From: Aphrocallistes beatrix
Taxonomy: Eukaryota; Porifera; Hexactinellida; Sceptrulophora; Aphrocallistidae
DNA: 64,000 nt
Direction of reading: 5' to 3'
Assembly (NCBI GenBank): GCA_963281255.1
Contig: OY725488.1
Coordinates: 3,557,925 to 3,621,924 of the forward strand
The position numbers and the translations under genes were made by a program. Position 1 is the stretch's first letter. Every line of letters starts with the position of its first letter. Below the pieces are notes generated by a model. That model did no database searches and was not told the DNA's origin. It saw only the letters and a program-made list of their open reading frames with translations. Below, piece by piece: positions 1 through 11,338 of the stretch.

Positions 1-365
1 TCGCAATCATTTTTGGATGATAGTTGTATCATATTTGAGATATATTAATATACACATTTGAGATATATTAATATACACATTCTATTGAAATTTTACCCTT
101 CCATCGCCTAAATTGGCTGTTATAGTCGAAACTGAAATTTCTAATTCTAAAAAAGGTGTCAATGACATCATAATTCCATGATGAGTCGACATTTTCGCTG
201 AGGTCAGAACTTAGTGAAACCATAGCCAAAGGAGTCCAACATGCCAAAAATCAGCTTTCTGTGCTTGCAGTTTCCTCAATCAATTCGTGACATACTATAT
301 ATATATTTATATATACGTATATTTATAAATATATACACATTGATCGAGTTTTAATCGTGAGGATA
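1..365 (-). mobile_element. Helitron-like family A copy, cut by window start
   Basis: This carries the 5' half of the family A element in reverse orientation. It runs from the tcatttttggatgatagttg segment, through the ccatgatgagtcgac and atgccaaaaatcagctttct segments, to an AT array and the degenerate 5' end gatcgagttttaatcgtgagga. No protein is encoded. It lies head-to-head with the next copy, whose 5' end begins at 375. Confidence 0.6.
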
Positions 366-961
366 TAGGAAATATCCTTACTCGTGGCCTACTTAACTCA
401 GGCCTCACAGTAGAATGTGAAATTTGGACCAAGGATGCGATCGAAGCCGAACAATGAAATAGCAACTTTTCAATATTTCGTGGTAATTTTAGTACATAAT
501 GATTTGAGTGATAGCCTTGAGCGTTCACATTTGATCTAACCCTCATAATTTCTATTTTAAATGTCTCCATCATACTATACTATATTGAGTATTGAAGTGA
601 TATCATATAATTTCATTTAAATAATTGAAATAAACAAGACAATACTATTACAATCACAATTAATAATGTATTAATACAGTTTTACAATACATAAACTTTA
701 TTTCGATCATTTTAGCGCTGTTGTTGTCTCCGATTAACAAATTGAGGGTTGAGTTACTTGCATGTGAGAAAGGTAAGGATATTAAGAGTTAAATTTTTTC
801 AATTCCTCTACATACTACCATGGAATTATAATTTTTACTTTATTAGCTATCATACTACTACTTGTACAATTTCCTGAAACAAATAACAACCCACGTAGAA
901 TCGAAAAACGAGGAATATTGCAGGAAGGACATGTATTTTCCCTTAGGAAGCGGAAAAAAAG

Positions 962-1094
962 CACGTACTATCCGTAAGTACATTGTAACCGAGTTGATAT
1001 TACATAGGAATCTATATAATAAATGAATTCTGGTTCAGAGCAATGAGTACGTACTAAACCGAAGTACGTTGCATCCCGAGTACGTACTAACCGA
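962..1094. repeat. Short repeats around GTACGTAC
   Basis: GAGTACGTACTAAACCGA (1045-1062) and GAGTACGTACTAACCGA (1078-1094) are near copies, with a weaker relative GCACGTACTATCCGTA at about 960. Each strong copy contains the 8-bp palindrome GTACGTAC. The block lies just downstream of the truncated transposase frame inside the P-like element. Confidence 0.5.
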
Positions 1095-2220
1095 GTTCTA
1101 CTGTACCGGGTTTTACGTGAATTTCATCCATTTGAAGGATGACATGTTTTTGTTCATTCGAAAAAGAACACGTTGCTTGCCTCAGGAATGGAAAGAATTC
1201 ATTTTCGAGCCCAAATGAAGAGTACAATTTTTCTAAAGTATTGAAGTGAGGAAGTGATAGGCAAGGCATGTGCTGGAGATACTTATAACAAGCTGGCGAG
1301 ATCAGATGTGTTTTTAGAGATAATATTTGTGTGAGCATGTTGTATCTACGTCTATTTTTGGGAACAAGACTGTTTTCTAACTGGCATTGAATGAATTGGA
1401 TTTCTGGATGCTCAGATGTTTCCACATCCGAACTGGTATGCATAATATCAATGGCTTTTTGGATATGAACATTCACTAATGATATATGGGAAGCAGTAGA
1501 TTCAGAATTCTTAGATGGCTCACATCGATAAGGCGCACTAGAAATCTCATTCACAAGTGATTCAAGTTGTCGAATATCACTTAGGCAACTGAACGAATGT
1601 GGAAAAATCACATTTTTACAAAAGGCCTTGATAGAAAGATCGAACGTTCCTACCAAATAAATATCAACTAGTATACTGGAATTCTCTAAACTAGGACGCA
1701 TAAAAATCAAGCTATGTTCATCTGGGTTCCATAATGACCAGGTTTTAGGTGAAGAAATAAGTGATAACTTACCTTGCATTTCCTGGAAGCAGCTAACCTT
1801 GAATCTCTCTTTTTCTTCTGGATCAGATCTCAGGCTAAGTGTCAAAGCTTGATTGAGGAACTCGTCATCTTTTGAGTCGAGAGACCGACGACTTCGCTTA
1901 GCTGCAGATTGGGAGTAGTATGAGCGACATGCTGGTAGAAAGGCTGCTACAGCATCATCCCTCAGCTTTGGGTTAACTCTAGGGATTTCGTGAAAAGTAC
2001 TTTCTCCGTTGGGAACCTTGTGCGTGTACTCGATATCTTCAGTCCTAAATTTCTTCACGCAGACGTAAACAGCTTTTAACTCGTCTATATCATCTCTGCG
2101 GAGTGCCCGAACCCAAGCGTGTCTAAGTTGATCTGGTTTCTGCAACATCTTGAAAAGAGTCACACGATCTTCAGACTTGTAGTTACACTTGCAGCCAGGG
2201 GCCGAGCAACTGGTCGGCAT
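1087..2220 (-). pseudogene. THAP-domain P-element-type transposase, C-terminally truncated
   Basis: A 377-residue frame starts MPTSCSAPGCKCNY and has a THAP-type zinc-finger layout: Cys5, Cys10, then AVYVCVKKF and a PKLRDDAVAAFLP segment resembling the THAP AVPTIF box. In the family the third Cys is followed two residues later by His (C-x2-H). Here the segment is CVKK, so the zinc-binding His appears replaced by Lys. The C-terminal third (SPACYKYLQ, LPHFNTLEKLYSSFG, ILQMDEIHVK) matches the start of the P-transposase RNase H-like region, and the Asp in QMDEIHV would be the first catalytic residue. The frame then stops, so the remaining catalytic residues and GTP-binding region are absent. A TTTATT at about 838 is AATAAA on this strand. 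It could be a repressor-like truncated product, but the altered finger argues for decay. Confidence 0.7.
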
Positions 2221-3029
2221 TTCAAATGTAAGTACGTAGCTAGTGCAAAAAAGAAATGTATGTAATATTTATTATTATGATTAAATTATATATGAATGCT
2301 ATTTTTACAAATTAAAGTATATAAGAACATGATTGTATGAAAATGTTATGGGTAATTGTGAATAGATAAACATGAATAAAATATTGTGGTTAATTAACAA
2401 TTACCGGCTTCGACTGCATCCCTGGTACAATATTTCCATTCTACTATGAGGCCTGAGTTAAGTAGGCCATGCCTTACAATTAAAACTCGATTAATGTTTG
2501 TGTATGTGTGTACGTATAGTATATATATATATATGTAACGAATTGATTGAAGAAACTACCAGGAAGAAGAAGCTGATTTTTGGCATGTGGGAGTCTTTTC
2601 GCTATGGCTCCACTAAGTTCTGAGCTCAGAGCAAACTGTCGACTCATCATGGAATTGTGACGTCATTGTCACATTTTCGAAAGTTAAGCAATACAGTTAT
2701 TCGAGTATAACTCAGCTATTATAGGAAATAGAAAGCTGAAATTTTGATAGAATCTTTATACTAACATATCTCACATATGATGCAACTATCATCAAAAAAT
2801 GATGACTCATCACTTTGTGATGACGTCATCATTACGCATCAAAATTTTTAAAATTGACAAATTTGGTGATTTTCGCGCGCGATATAGATTATAACAGTAG
2901 GACAGACGTATTTAGAGATGTTATATCCCTTATAATTAATCAGTGTGACCCCAGGCGACCGAAGGGAGCCTCCGGCGGACACAAAGTGTCCGCCAGCCGC
3001 GCAGCGCAAGCAAGCGGATACATATATAT

Positions 3030-3200
3030 AAGGTGTCCAATATTTTATATCCCGAGCTTGACTAGGTGTAAAATTTCTTATACTCAAACAATCTTTGTTA
3101 TTTTGCTCTTTAGAGATTGTAATTCGAATGCTTTCGAAGATGCTTAAAGATTTTTCGAGTCAAAGACTTAGTACTGTGTTTTGTAGGGTGAATCTTTTAA
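3030..3200 (+). mobile_element. Half of a Tc1-type MITE
   Basis: The sequence ggtgtccaatattttatatc, then gagcttgactaggtgtaaaa and ttcttatactcaaacaatct, matches the left arm of the complete MITEs at 41668-42406 and 48979-49527. The opposite arm is missing, so this is one end of the element. Confidence 0.6.
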
Positions 3201-4370
3201 AATATCACAATTATTGAACCAATCAAAATTAATTTTGTTTTGGCATTCAAATTAAGGATAAATGAATATTATGCTAAGAAACAATCTACATTGGTGATAA
3301 ATAAGTATTAACCCTGTATTTGGATATAAAGTGTTGAAAATGTTACAATTTTCGCTTTCACACATTTACAGCCATTTTTCAGATTTTCAAAAAAATTACT
3401 CAACTGGACTTCTTTAATGTTTGCAATTTCTTAAAATTTTCTTGTTCAAAATGTTGTTGCCATTCTTTTTTTTTTCACTTTATGCGACTTCTTCTTCAAT
3501 TCAAACTGAAATGAGTCTGAAGCATTCAAAAGATACCTTTGGTATACGCACTTGCTGTTGCAAACGTTTCAGAGATTTTCTTGGACTTTTTTCATTCATG
3601 GCCTGTTTTATCGGCAGTGGGTGTCCTAAGAGGTATTTCTCTGAAAGTGGCTGTCCATTTATTGAGGGATATATATTGTACAATATGATAAAACAGGACG
3701 CAGTGGGTCCCCCCCCCACTGCGTCCTGTTTTATCATATACCCTCAGTGGCGCCGGCCCTGTCAATGTACTATTTTACTTTCGCATTATTTCTTGAGGTA
3801 ATCACTAGGGCGTCTACATCGAGGTGCGTCGTGCACGCTTCCCGTCTCCTCAAATTTCTTATCAACTGCTTCAGCCCATCCCGGTTTATGGATTCCTTAT
3901 TGAACTGCTTTCTAAACCCTTTTTGCAAACATTACGAATAACAATCGTTGCTTTTTTTGAAGTCTTTAATCAAGAATTCTTTTTCAACCAATGCGTAAAC
4001 CCATCATATATCACTTGGAAAACAGTAAAATCTTTTTTTAAAAATTTGGAATTTGTTATAAACGGTTAAGGTATTCGGAATAGCATTTTGTAAGGATCAT
4101 TTTGATATATCACACATTATCAATAAGTTCAATTTACTAAAATATTTTTAAAAAGTACTAAGTGACTTTCGAAAATCATGTACTTTGCTGCAATTATTTC
4201 TTAATTGCTAGCACATGAATTGATAATATGGTAGCGAGTGATGAATTTTAATCAATATATTATTGTATAACACATGACAATAATGGCAGCAATCTGCAAC
4301 CAATGATTTGTATCTGAATTATTTACTTTTATCCTTAAGTATAAAAGGCACTAGTTTCTTCTAAGCTAAG
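3200..4370. other. No gene recognised; contains one strong hairpin
   Basis: This AT-rich stretch has small frames but no family I recognise. A CAGTGGCGCCGGCCC motif near 3744 resembles hAT termini, but no matching end was found. Confidence 0.4.
3684..3738. repeat. Near-perfect 24-bp GC-rich hairpin
   Basis: The left arm at 3684-3707 (ending CAGGACGCAGTGGG) is exactly complementary to 3715-3738 (starting CCCACTGCGTCCTG). The loop is 7 nt of mainly C. One more base pair extends the stem outward. Confidence 0.85.
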
Positions 4371-5118
4371 AAAATTTCCAATTTCAATGTTTTAATTCTT
4401 GTGATAAAGATGGATATTCGCAATTTCTTTGGATCAACCTCTTCCAAGTCAGCTAGTCCTCGCCTAAGAGAATTCAATAGAGTGATTCAGATACTGGAGA
4501 AGATTCAATAAGTGAATCACCCCAATCCAATAGATCATGGTAGTACCATCATCCGCCGCCATATCACGGAAATACAACAAGAACTGGGAAAGATTTTCCA
4601 TGGCTAGAATACGATAGCAACTTCTTAGGTGCATTTTGCAAAATATGCAGAAAGGCTGAAATCAGTGGACATTCTTCACAAGGAAGCGGAGGTGTGTGAG
4701 CCACAAAGCCATTCCAGAATTGAAAAAAAGGCAATTCAAAAGATGAAAACACATGCCAGCAGTGAATCCCACTTGAGACAAGTTGAAGCAGAGCTGATAG
4801 CAACTACTTGACAAACAAGTGTACATGAACTACAACGTCTTGGAGATTCTGAGAGAAGCAAGAACCGGAAAGCCATCAAGGCACTTTTTCACTGCTCTCA
4901 CTACTTGTGCAAACAGCACATTCCTCATACTACGAACTTCAGCAAGTTGATTTCTTGTGGTAGGATAGATCTGGAAGAATTTGTTCGTAAAGCACCAAAG
5001 AATGCATGATACAATTCAACAGATGCGGTCATTGATTTTCTTGAAGCAATAGGAGTATGGGTTCACGAATTCCAAGTTAGCCAGGTTTGCAATGCTCCAT
5101 TTTTCAGTTTGATGGCTG

Positions 5119-5226
5119 ATGAATATTCTTACTCCCACGATCCGAAACGCGACGTCTCCCGATATCTTTAAGAAACTCCTCAAAACCCATCTCTTTAAAA
5201 TCGCATTCAACACACCACACCTGCAA
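5119..5226 (+). pseudogene. LINE ORF2 C-terminal tail
   Basis: The + strand reads NILTPTIRNATSPDIFKKLL then KTHLFKIAFNTPHLQ and stop. This is the arrangement seen at the C terminus of many LINE reverse transcriptases (LP..IRNA.S...FKK.LKTHLF). It is followed by a short 3' UTR-like stretch and a long ATT array, as expected of a LINE with a microsatellite tail. Only the last few dozen codons are present, so this is a 5'-truncated insertion that interrupted the hAT relic just after its LMADE motif. Confidence 0.6.
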
Positions 5227-5304
5227 TGACACATCCACACCAAACACATCATTCGCACCGAACACATCATCCGCACCAATTTCTGTACAGCGCACTTGAA
5301 CATA

Positions 5305-5530
<226 letters not shown>

Positions 5531-5533
5531 GTT

Positions 5534-5578
5534 CAGGGAGAAACATATTATTAATATGTAATAATATGTTTCTCCCTG
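5534..5578. repeat. 20-bp perfect inverted duplication at hAT/LINE junction
   Basis: CAGGGAGAAACATATTATTA at 5534-5553 is the exact reverse complement of 5559-5578, with a 5-nt spacer. The right arm is hAT coding sequence (MFLPE...), so the left arm is an inverted copy of it at the breakpoint. Confidence 0.85.
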
Positions 5579-6369
5579 AGGTATCCAAGTTGAGTAAGAG
5601 TCTCCAAACAGAGAATTTGGATTTGTCCATCATCCCAAGCCTTGTGGATGCTACCCTGCACACTTTGGAAGATGTACTCCAACCTGCAGCTAAGTGGGTG
5701 TTAGATTTGCAAGAGGTAAAAGAAGAGATGTATACAAATGCAGGCATCAGCTTCAACAGTGATGGTGTAGTATTTCAGGGCCGAGTAACAGAGCCATTTT
5801 ATTCCAAATTGAAAGAAAATATCCAAAACCGCTTCGATTCACAAGATATTGTCTCTTGTTTCAGTATTTTTTATCCAAAGAAGACTCGAAATCTTCAGAA
5901 AACTCTACGTTTAGAAAAGACCAAGTAAAAGAGCTATTTGAGCATTATGGATCTGAGTTTCCAGCTGAACAGTTTTAGGGGATTAATTTATAATGCAAGT
6001 TCTGATCTACTCACAGAGTGGAAAACCTTTCGGCGATATATCACGAATCAACAAAGGGAAGATATCAAGGAGCAGTTGAAGGAGTTATCTACTAGTTCCA
6101 TGATCCAAACGATGTTCCCAAACTTGAGTATCTCAGTTAATGTTTGCCTAACCATTCCTATTGGAACTGCTTCGGTTGAACTTTCATTTTCCTATATGAA
6201 AATGATAGTCTCGTCTGAGTAATCGACTCGGAGAAGCCAATCTTTCATATTTGATGAAAATTGCATTGGAATCGCCTGATAACATGTCAGATGAAGATCT
6301 TGAACAGATAGTGAATGGTTGGACTAGAAAGCCTAGAAGAATTGCTGTTTTATCCTCTTACCACTTTCA

Positions 6370-6905
6370 TTAATTGATTATTACTCATTTCCTAATATTA
6401 AAAAAATTACCAGTGAAAATTGACCATAGCTCAGAGGGAGCGAAACAATTTTCTGGGGGGCAATATGTCCCCCTTCAAATCACCTAGAAAAACCTGAGAC
6501 TGTTTTTCGCTATGTTTCGATTATCACCAATTGACAATATCTACAAATCTAAACTTAATGGTACTTAAGTTTACAGATTTCTTAACTTAAATATCCATTA
6601 AGTACATTTCCAGTAAGTTTGTTTCAACCCCATTATTATGATATTCTAAAAATATAAAGGTTAATTTTTTTTTAGCTACGAGTTTACCTTTCGTGAAACA
6701 CAAAGTTGACATTATCATAGGTCAATCGTAGTAGTCTTTTTCATTTATCGGTCGATTAAACTTTTGATAAGTGTATAACTGGCCTTCTCGGTTATTTAAC
6801 AGCTGTGTATAAATAACTTTGTCAAACTATTTCTTGAGTGTTCTTAATCGGGTATCCGATTATGTATAACCATCCGAGTTATCTAAACTTTGACTTCCAT
6901 TTTAG
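6370..6905. other. Intergenic or intronic, no gene seen
   Basis: AT-rich sequence between the hAT relic and the GTF2F1 exon. If the upstream GTF2F1 exons lie left of the window, this is intron. A C-rich/G-rich pair (ggggggcaatatgtccccc, near 6456) is a small hairpin. Confidence 0.5.
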
Positions 6906-7112
6906 ATATCTCCGAGAAAAAGTTCGATAATTGTAAGTCATTTCTTAAGAAACGAAATAAAGCTGCTATATCAGATGACGAGAGAGAAGACGATAGTGAT
7001 GAAGGTGACTTTGAATCTCGCGAGTTTGAGTATTTTTCTGACACTCCCATTTCTTCTAATGATGATGATCAGAAGGTCGCCAAAGAAACTTCTTCAAGCA
7101 CAAAAGATAATG
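6906..7112 (+). CDS. GTF2F1: TFIIF alpha subunit (RAP74), acidic-region exon
   Basis: This exon encodes about 69 residues of the RNA polymerase II initiation factor TFIIF large subunit, a nuclear protein that binds TFIIF beta (RAP30) and the polymerase. The visible diagnostic segment is DSDEGDFESREFEYFSD, which corresponds closely to the conserved DSDDGDFEGQEVDYMSD-type segment of animal RAP74. Around it are Lys-rich (KKRNK) and Asp/Ser-rich stretches typical of the charged middle of the protein. The acceptor is ccattttag at 6905 and the donor is ATAATG/gtattt at 7112/7113. The exon starts with two bases of a split codon and ends with one, so the downstream intron is phase 1. It therefore joins the 28459 exon in frame (G + AT = Asp). 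The N-terminal dimerisation exons were not found in the window and are probably upstream. The RAP74 assignment rests on this motif together with the winged-helix exon. Confidence 0.8.
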
Positions 7113-7378
7113 GTATTTTTTTTTAACTCTTCTAATTTTTGTTCTTTTCTACAGACTATTTAATTTTATGAAAATTTCCCCACTGTTTAATTATATATAG
7201 TAATTTACTACAACCGCCGATTCTAGCGTTAATCGAAAGAATGTCATTTAAACTCAATGCACTACGCATTCTCAAATCCTTGTCCGGTTAGTGTAAACAT
7301 AATGATCTTTAATATATTCATTTTGTTTGCGAATAGCATTTTACTATTTATTTTAGTTGAAAAGCATTGGTCTAGGCC

Positions 7379-7930
7379 AGTGGTCAGGAGTTAGGTTTAA
7401 CTAATGCCCTATTTCAAGAGTTCAGCGAATCTCCGTTTCCACGATCTACGGATATTGATAAAAACTATAAAACACGGAAAACCAAGCAGCTTCATTTATT
7501 TAAAAGACAACCTGAGTAAAACTATTAAATCTAATTATAATCATAGCTAGTCTAATGCTAAAGTGGCACTCTTTACAATTTCTTCAAACTGGGGCTTGTG
7601 TGTGACAGCGCACATCTTAAGTCGCTTGCTGATTGAGTCTGTTTCGTGCTTTCTGCCTTTATCACCACTAGTGCAGAAATCCACCTCACACATGTAGATA
7701 TAAGATAACAACAACTTGGTTCGTGTTCATTTGCCAATTGTTGAACTCTCGCTCGCTGACTCATCCAGAAGAACTCCAGGTCAAAAACCTCGTATCCTGC
7801 TTGAGCAATTCCGTCTGTTTGCAATTCATGCAGCTGCTCTGCAAGCCCATGCGACTTTTCTGGTAGGTTTCCAGGGAACATCTGAACGTGTTGAGAACCC
7901 CTAGTCGCTTTCCTTCAGCATAACGTGCTC
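7379..7930 (-). pseudogene. hAT (ZBED5-like) transposase C-terminal fragment
   Basis: The - strand frame at 7881-7573 includes LHELQTDGIAQAGYEV, FFWMSQRARVQQLANEHE and ISALVVIKAESTKQTQSASD. It has the order of the C-terminal end of ZBED5/GTF2IRD2-like hAT proteins: a FW.S segment, then a FSAL.VIK..K region, then L..ALS...P...KL. The usual Gly-Phe before SAL reads Trp-Ile here. The motif CCAGTGGTCAGGAG at 7378-7391 would be the element's terminal repeat on the 3' side of the gene. Everything upstream of the C-terminal segment is missing and there is no start. Confidence 0.6.
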
Positions 7931-8035
7931 TGGGAAGTATTGTTCAGAAACTTAATTTCACTCCTCAATATACATAGTCTCTCTAGGGTGATGATACTTT
8001 ACAACATTCTTAAATCGGAGTATAAGATTTCCAAT

Positions 8036-8386
8036 AGAAAGTTGTTACATTCCAGAGTTGCTAGTAAACGCTTTATACTTTATTTTGAAAACAGTTGTAG
8101 TTAGACATTCAAATTTGTATGTCTTTGATAGCAAACAGGTTACTTTCTATTAGCTTATACAATTTTTGGAGCATTAAATCTTAAGGTTTCCTGGATATGG
8201 TGCAATTTATCAAATATGGTTTATAAGATATTTGTACCATATCTCGCAATCGTGAAGAATTAATTTTCCAATGTATTAGAAGTTAGAAAGTATCCAATTT
8301 CCTAATGCATAACTCTAACGATTTTCATGATATCGGTTCAAATGGTTAAATGCGTTTACATAGTAACGCTAGAATATAACAACTTT
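8036..8386. repeat. Foldback element, palindromic family F
   Basis: The left arm (aagttgttacattccagagt, then tgctagtaaacgc) is mirrored by the right arm (gcgtttacatagtaacgct, then agaatataacaacttt). The centre has a smaller palindrome, gatatggtgcaatttatcaa against ttgtaccatatctc. Related copies are at 11490-11840 and 14351-16205, and a centre-only scrap is near 12170-12225. Confidence 0.55.
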
Positions 8387-8744
8387 CCATTTTAAATTTT
8401 AAATTTTATCAAACCATCACCATTTTGATTTTCTCTAAAAACCTTACGTTAATAACGCTTTAAAATGAATTTAAAATGGTCAATATTTTTGCCAAATTTA
8501 TCTTAAATATGTGAAAAGGGTATGAAAACACATAACTCACATTCCAGGCGTAGTTGAGGATAAGCATCATAGCCAATTGAGTCCAAAAATATGAGAAGAA
8601 AGCCTTAGTGATAACAATATGCTTTAAAGGTGAGCAATTGGATCTCTTCATTTGGATGATATAAAAGTATATGTAGTGTTAAAACGAAGTTGAGAAATAC
8701 GTTTAAACCGGACGATATTAAATTCTCCTCATTACATGATTTTC

Positions 8745-9335
8745 ATTTCCGCACAATGTTCCCAGATGTAACTCCTCAAAAATACCCTATGAGCTTGAGC
8801 GTTTGTTACATAATTTTTTCACAAATGACTGTAGGTGCGAAGGAACAACTCCTTTGCTAAACAATATATATTCGACGCTTTCAAGGTACGAATATGAAAA
8901 GATATGCGTATCCCCAGATGTAAATACTACAGAAGTTGCAAGAACTCAAGTAGTCATTCGTATGCAGAGTGAGAATTCTAATCACGATTCAGATAGTGAA
9001 ACTACCGTGATTTTTGGGAGTCTATACAGAAAAAAAATAAAATTTGGTGCTAGAATGAGTTCGCTTAGGAAGCCTTAGACTTAGCTGTCAAGGCGATTGC
9101 AGAGAAAATTGCATTGGCTAATGCTGATTGGGGTGATTTTGCATGCATAATATATAGCGGAGTACAAAGAGGTGGTCTTTCAATTCATTAGGCTGGAAGC
9201 CAAGAAAATTGAGGGATGCTTCGATTGTGGAGGTCATTATTCCCAAGTCTGCCCTTCTTCTAGACGTACTGTTAGAAGACAGCTTCGTTGTTATAATTGT
9301 GACCAATTCGATAACGCAGTATAGTCAGGAACTAC
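8745..9335 (+). pseudogene. Gag-like retroelement relic with zinc knuckles
   Basis: Broken frames read TPLLNNIYSTLSRYEYEKIC near 8850, then, further on, IEGCFDCGGHYSQVC and LRCYNCDQFDN near 9210-9315. The two Cys-rich motifs look like gag nucleocapsid knuckles: the first has C-x2-C-x2-H-x4-C spacing, and the second lacks its His and final Cys. No polymerase was found nearby. Assignment to a retrotransposon gag is tentative. Confidence 0.4.
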
Positions 9336-9349
9336 CAATTGGACATGCT

Positions 9350-9985
9350 TCAAACTTCCGAGGACCTGTTAAATAATATTTTTAGAATTTACATTCATCT
9401 TTCAATTAATTCCTCCGTTCCTCCAGATATGCACTTTTCAGTTGACAATAGTATTTTGCTGATTTTCCCTTTTTCTTTTGTTTCGAAAAACTTATCCATA
9501 ATTTTTCCATTACTGTGGGGGCCAGGTTAATGCATTGATTCTTTTCTGTCTAAATCAAGCTGTCACTTTTCAGAATAAGTCACCTAATTCACTAAACTAC
9601 TTAAACTAAGTCAAAACCAAGTTTAAACTAGTTTTATACCAAAAACTTAGTTTGACTTAAATTTTGTCGAAAACTATAATGTTTGCATTTATTTGGTTGC
9701 ATTTACAGGCATGACAGTTTAATTTTGTTTTAATCACAATGATGAATCCTATAAATATTAGAAAGATATAAATGATAGCTAATTCGCGAATAAACGTAAT
9801 GAATTAATATTATTCTACTTGACTAATTCACGAATTAATGAATAATACATAATTCATTAAGCCAGAGAAGAATTATTCATAATTGAAGTTTTACAAGAAA
9901 ATATCATGAATTATATGAATTGATTTTTCGAATTTTAATACCTTGATTTTTCGAATTTTAATAATAGAACCCCAAGGTTTAAAGA
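9350..9985. other. AT-rich, no gene seen
   Basis: Contains a short direct repeat of TTGATTTTTCGAATTTTAAT near 9920-9965 and AATTCATTAA-rich sequence. No coding or element signature was recognised. Confidence 0.4.
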
Positions 9986-9989
9986 GGAT

Positions 9990-10371
9990 TGATCTAAAAT
10001 TTTCCAAATTTTAATTTTTTGACGAGTAATGATGACGTCTTAACAGAATGATGTCATCATTTTTTGATGAGAGTTGTATCATTTAAGATAAATTAATTTG
10101 AAATATATTAATATACTACATATTCGACTAAAATTTCAGCTTTCTTTCACCTAAAATGACTCTGTTATGATCGAATAACTGAAATTTCTAATTATACAAT
10201 GACGTTATAATTTCATGATGACTCGACATTATCGTTTGTGATCAGAAGTTCAGAACTTAGTGGAGCCATAGCCAAAAGACTCCCATATGAAAAAAATCAG
10301 CTTCTGTGCTTGGCGGGTACTTCAATCAATTCGTTGCAGATATATTTATATATATATACACATTAATCGAG
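9990..10371 (-). mobile_element. Helitron-like family A copy, 3' truncated
   Basis: It contains the gagtaatgatgacgt, ttttttgatgagagttg, catgatgactcgacat and cttcaatcaattcgtt segments and ends in an AT array plus attaatcgaga. The GC-rich 3' terminal region is absent. Confidence 0.6.
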
Positions 10372-10521
10372 AGGTAGTACATTTTAGTTTCGACCAACCA
10401 AAGGCCTCTTTTGCAAAGATGTTCCCCTTTTTATGCATTGTAAACAAATGTGTTGTCAGCTTTCATGATCTTCCGTTTACGCTGTTGATTTCAAGCTATT
10501 ATAAATCTTATTTAGTTTAGA

Positions 10522-11338
10522 CGAGCGTGCTTAGCTTGCTTGCGCTGTACGGCTTGCGGATAATTCGTGTCCGCAGAGTCGATATTGTAAACGAAAGTTA
10601 ACAAATAATTTCTCATATACACACGAAAATATAATATTTTAAATCTACACCCCTGAAAACCCAATGTCAACCGTTGGGAGCTAGTCTCTGGCCTATTTTT
10701 GTAATTTGTTTACTTTATGTATTTTACTTTATGTAATTTGTTTACTTTATGTAAATAATTATCATATTGATATGAAAATATAATATTCGAAATCTACGGT
10801 GTTGATTTTTAAACCCCTAGAAATCCCATGCCAACCGTTGGAAGCTAGTCTCTAGCATATTTTTCAAAATTCGTCAAATGGTTTGAAAATATGCGCATAA
10901 CCTTTTTTATTGCTATACACTATAATAAAATAAAGATATAAAAAATAATTTGTGGCTTTAACCTAAGACTACCGAAATGTACCACAGTGGTACAACTTAA
11001 TGGCTTCTTTCCCATTGAAAATGGCTGGAGACATCCGCGATATCTTTTCGTTAATCTAGGGTTAAAGTATTAATAACAATGACAATCTATTGTAGTGTCG
11101 TACAATGATTTTTATTGTGAGAGTGAAGTAATATATATTGTATAGAAAATGTGTGAAAAATTGTTTTCCATTTTTATTGGTGTTAGAATTTCACTTAGTT
11201 CTTAGAACTTACTCGTAGTCATATCATTTGACACCTACATGCCAATTATCATATCTCTACGATTTTCCAATTATTTAATCAATTCGGACAAACACTATAA
11301 AAATAGTGATAATAATCCTAGCGTTTTAATATATAAGA
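10522..11338 (-). mobile_element. Helitron-like family B, full-length copy
   Basis: On the - strand it begins TCTTATATATTAAAACGC after a host A-side base pair. It has the gtccgaattgatt and atgccaattatc-complement segments shared with the copy at 17545-18149. It ends in aagcaagctaagcacgctcg followed by T. There are no terminal inverted repeats and no protein. Confidence 0.55.

Larger units (their letters stand above)
383..2471 (-). mobile_element. P-superfamily DNA transposon
   Basis: The inverted ends read CGTGGCCTACTTAACTCAGG on the left and, reversed, CATGGCCTACTTAACTCAGG on the right. Similarity continues for roughly 70 bp. Flanks are CCTTACT (376-382) and CCTTACA (2472-2478), a 7-bp target duplication with one mismatch inside a Helitron-like 5' end. 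The single long reading frame is a THAP-domain protein on the - strand, which supports assignment to the P superfamily. About 600 bp on the left has no recognisable coding sequence, so most of the catalytic domain appears deleted. Confidence 0.75.
375..3014 (+). mobile_element. Helitron-like family A copy split by a P-like element
   Basis: The 5' end TCCTTACT (375-382) follows a host A. The body resumes at 2472 with CCTTACAATTAAAACTCG and runs through the conserved gtaacgaattgattgaag segment to a GC-rich 3' end. That end includes a hairpin at 2974-2994 with a 9-bp stem (GGCGGACAC) and an AAA loop. The last bases of the usual CTTG terminus are missing, since the copy stops at gcaagcaagcgg. The interruption is the P-like element at 383-2471. 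Confidence 0.6.

Noticed and set aside
2848-3147. Overlapping frames on both strands (and similar ones at 13161-13971, 35075-35410, 36056-36436, 44655-44963)
   Set aside because: They are translations of the Helitron-like 3' region. The same peptide pieces recur in every copy in whatever frame is open.
7716-7904. + strand frame over the hAT C-terminal fragment
   Set aside because: It is a shadow of the - strand transposase frame, which has the family's residue pattern.
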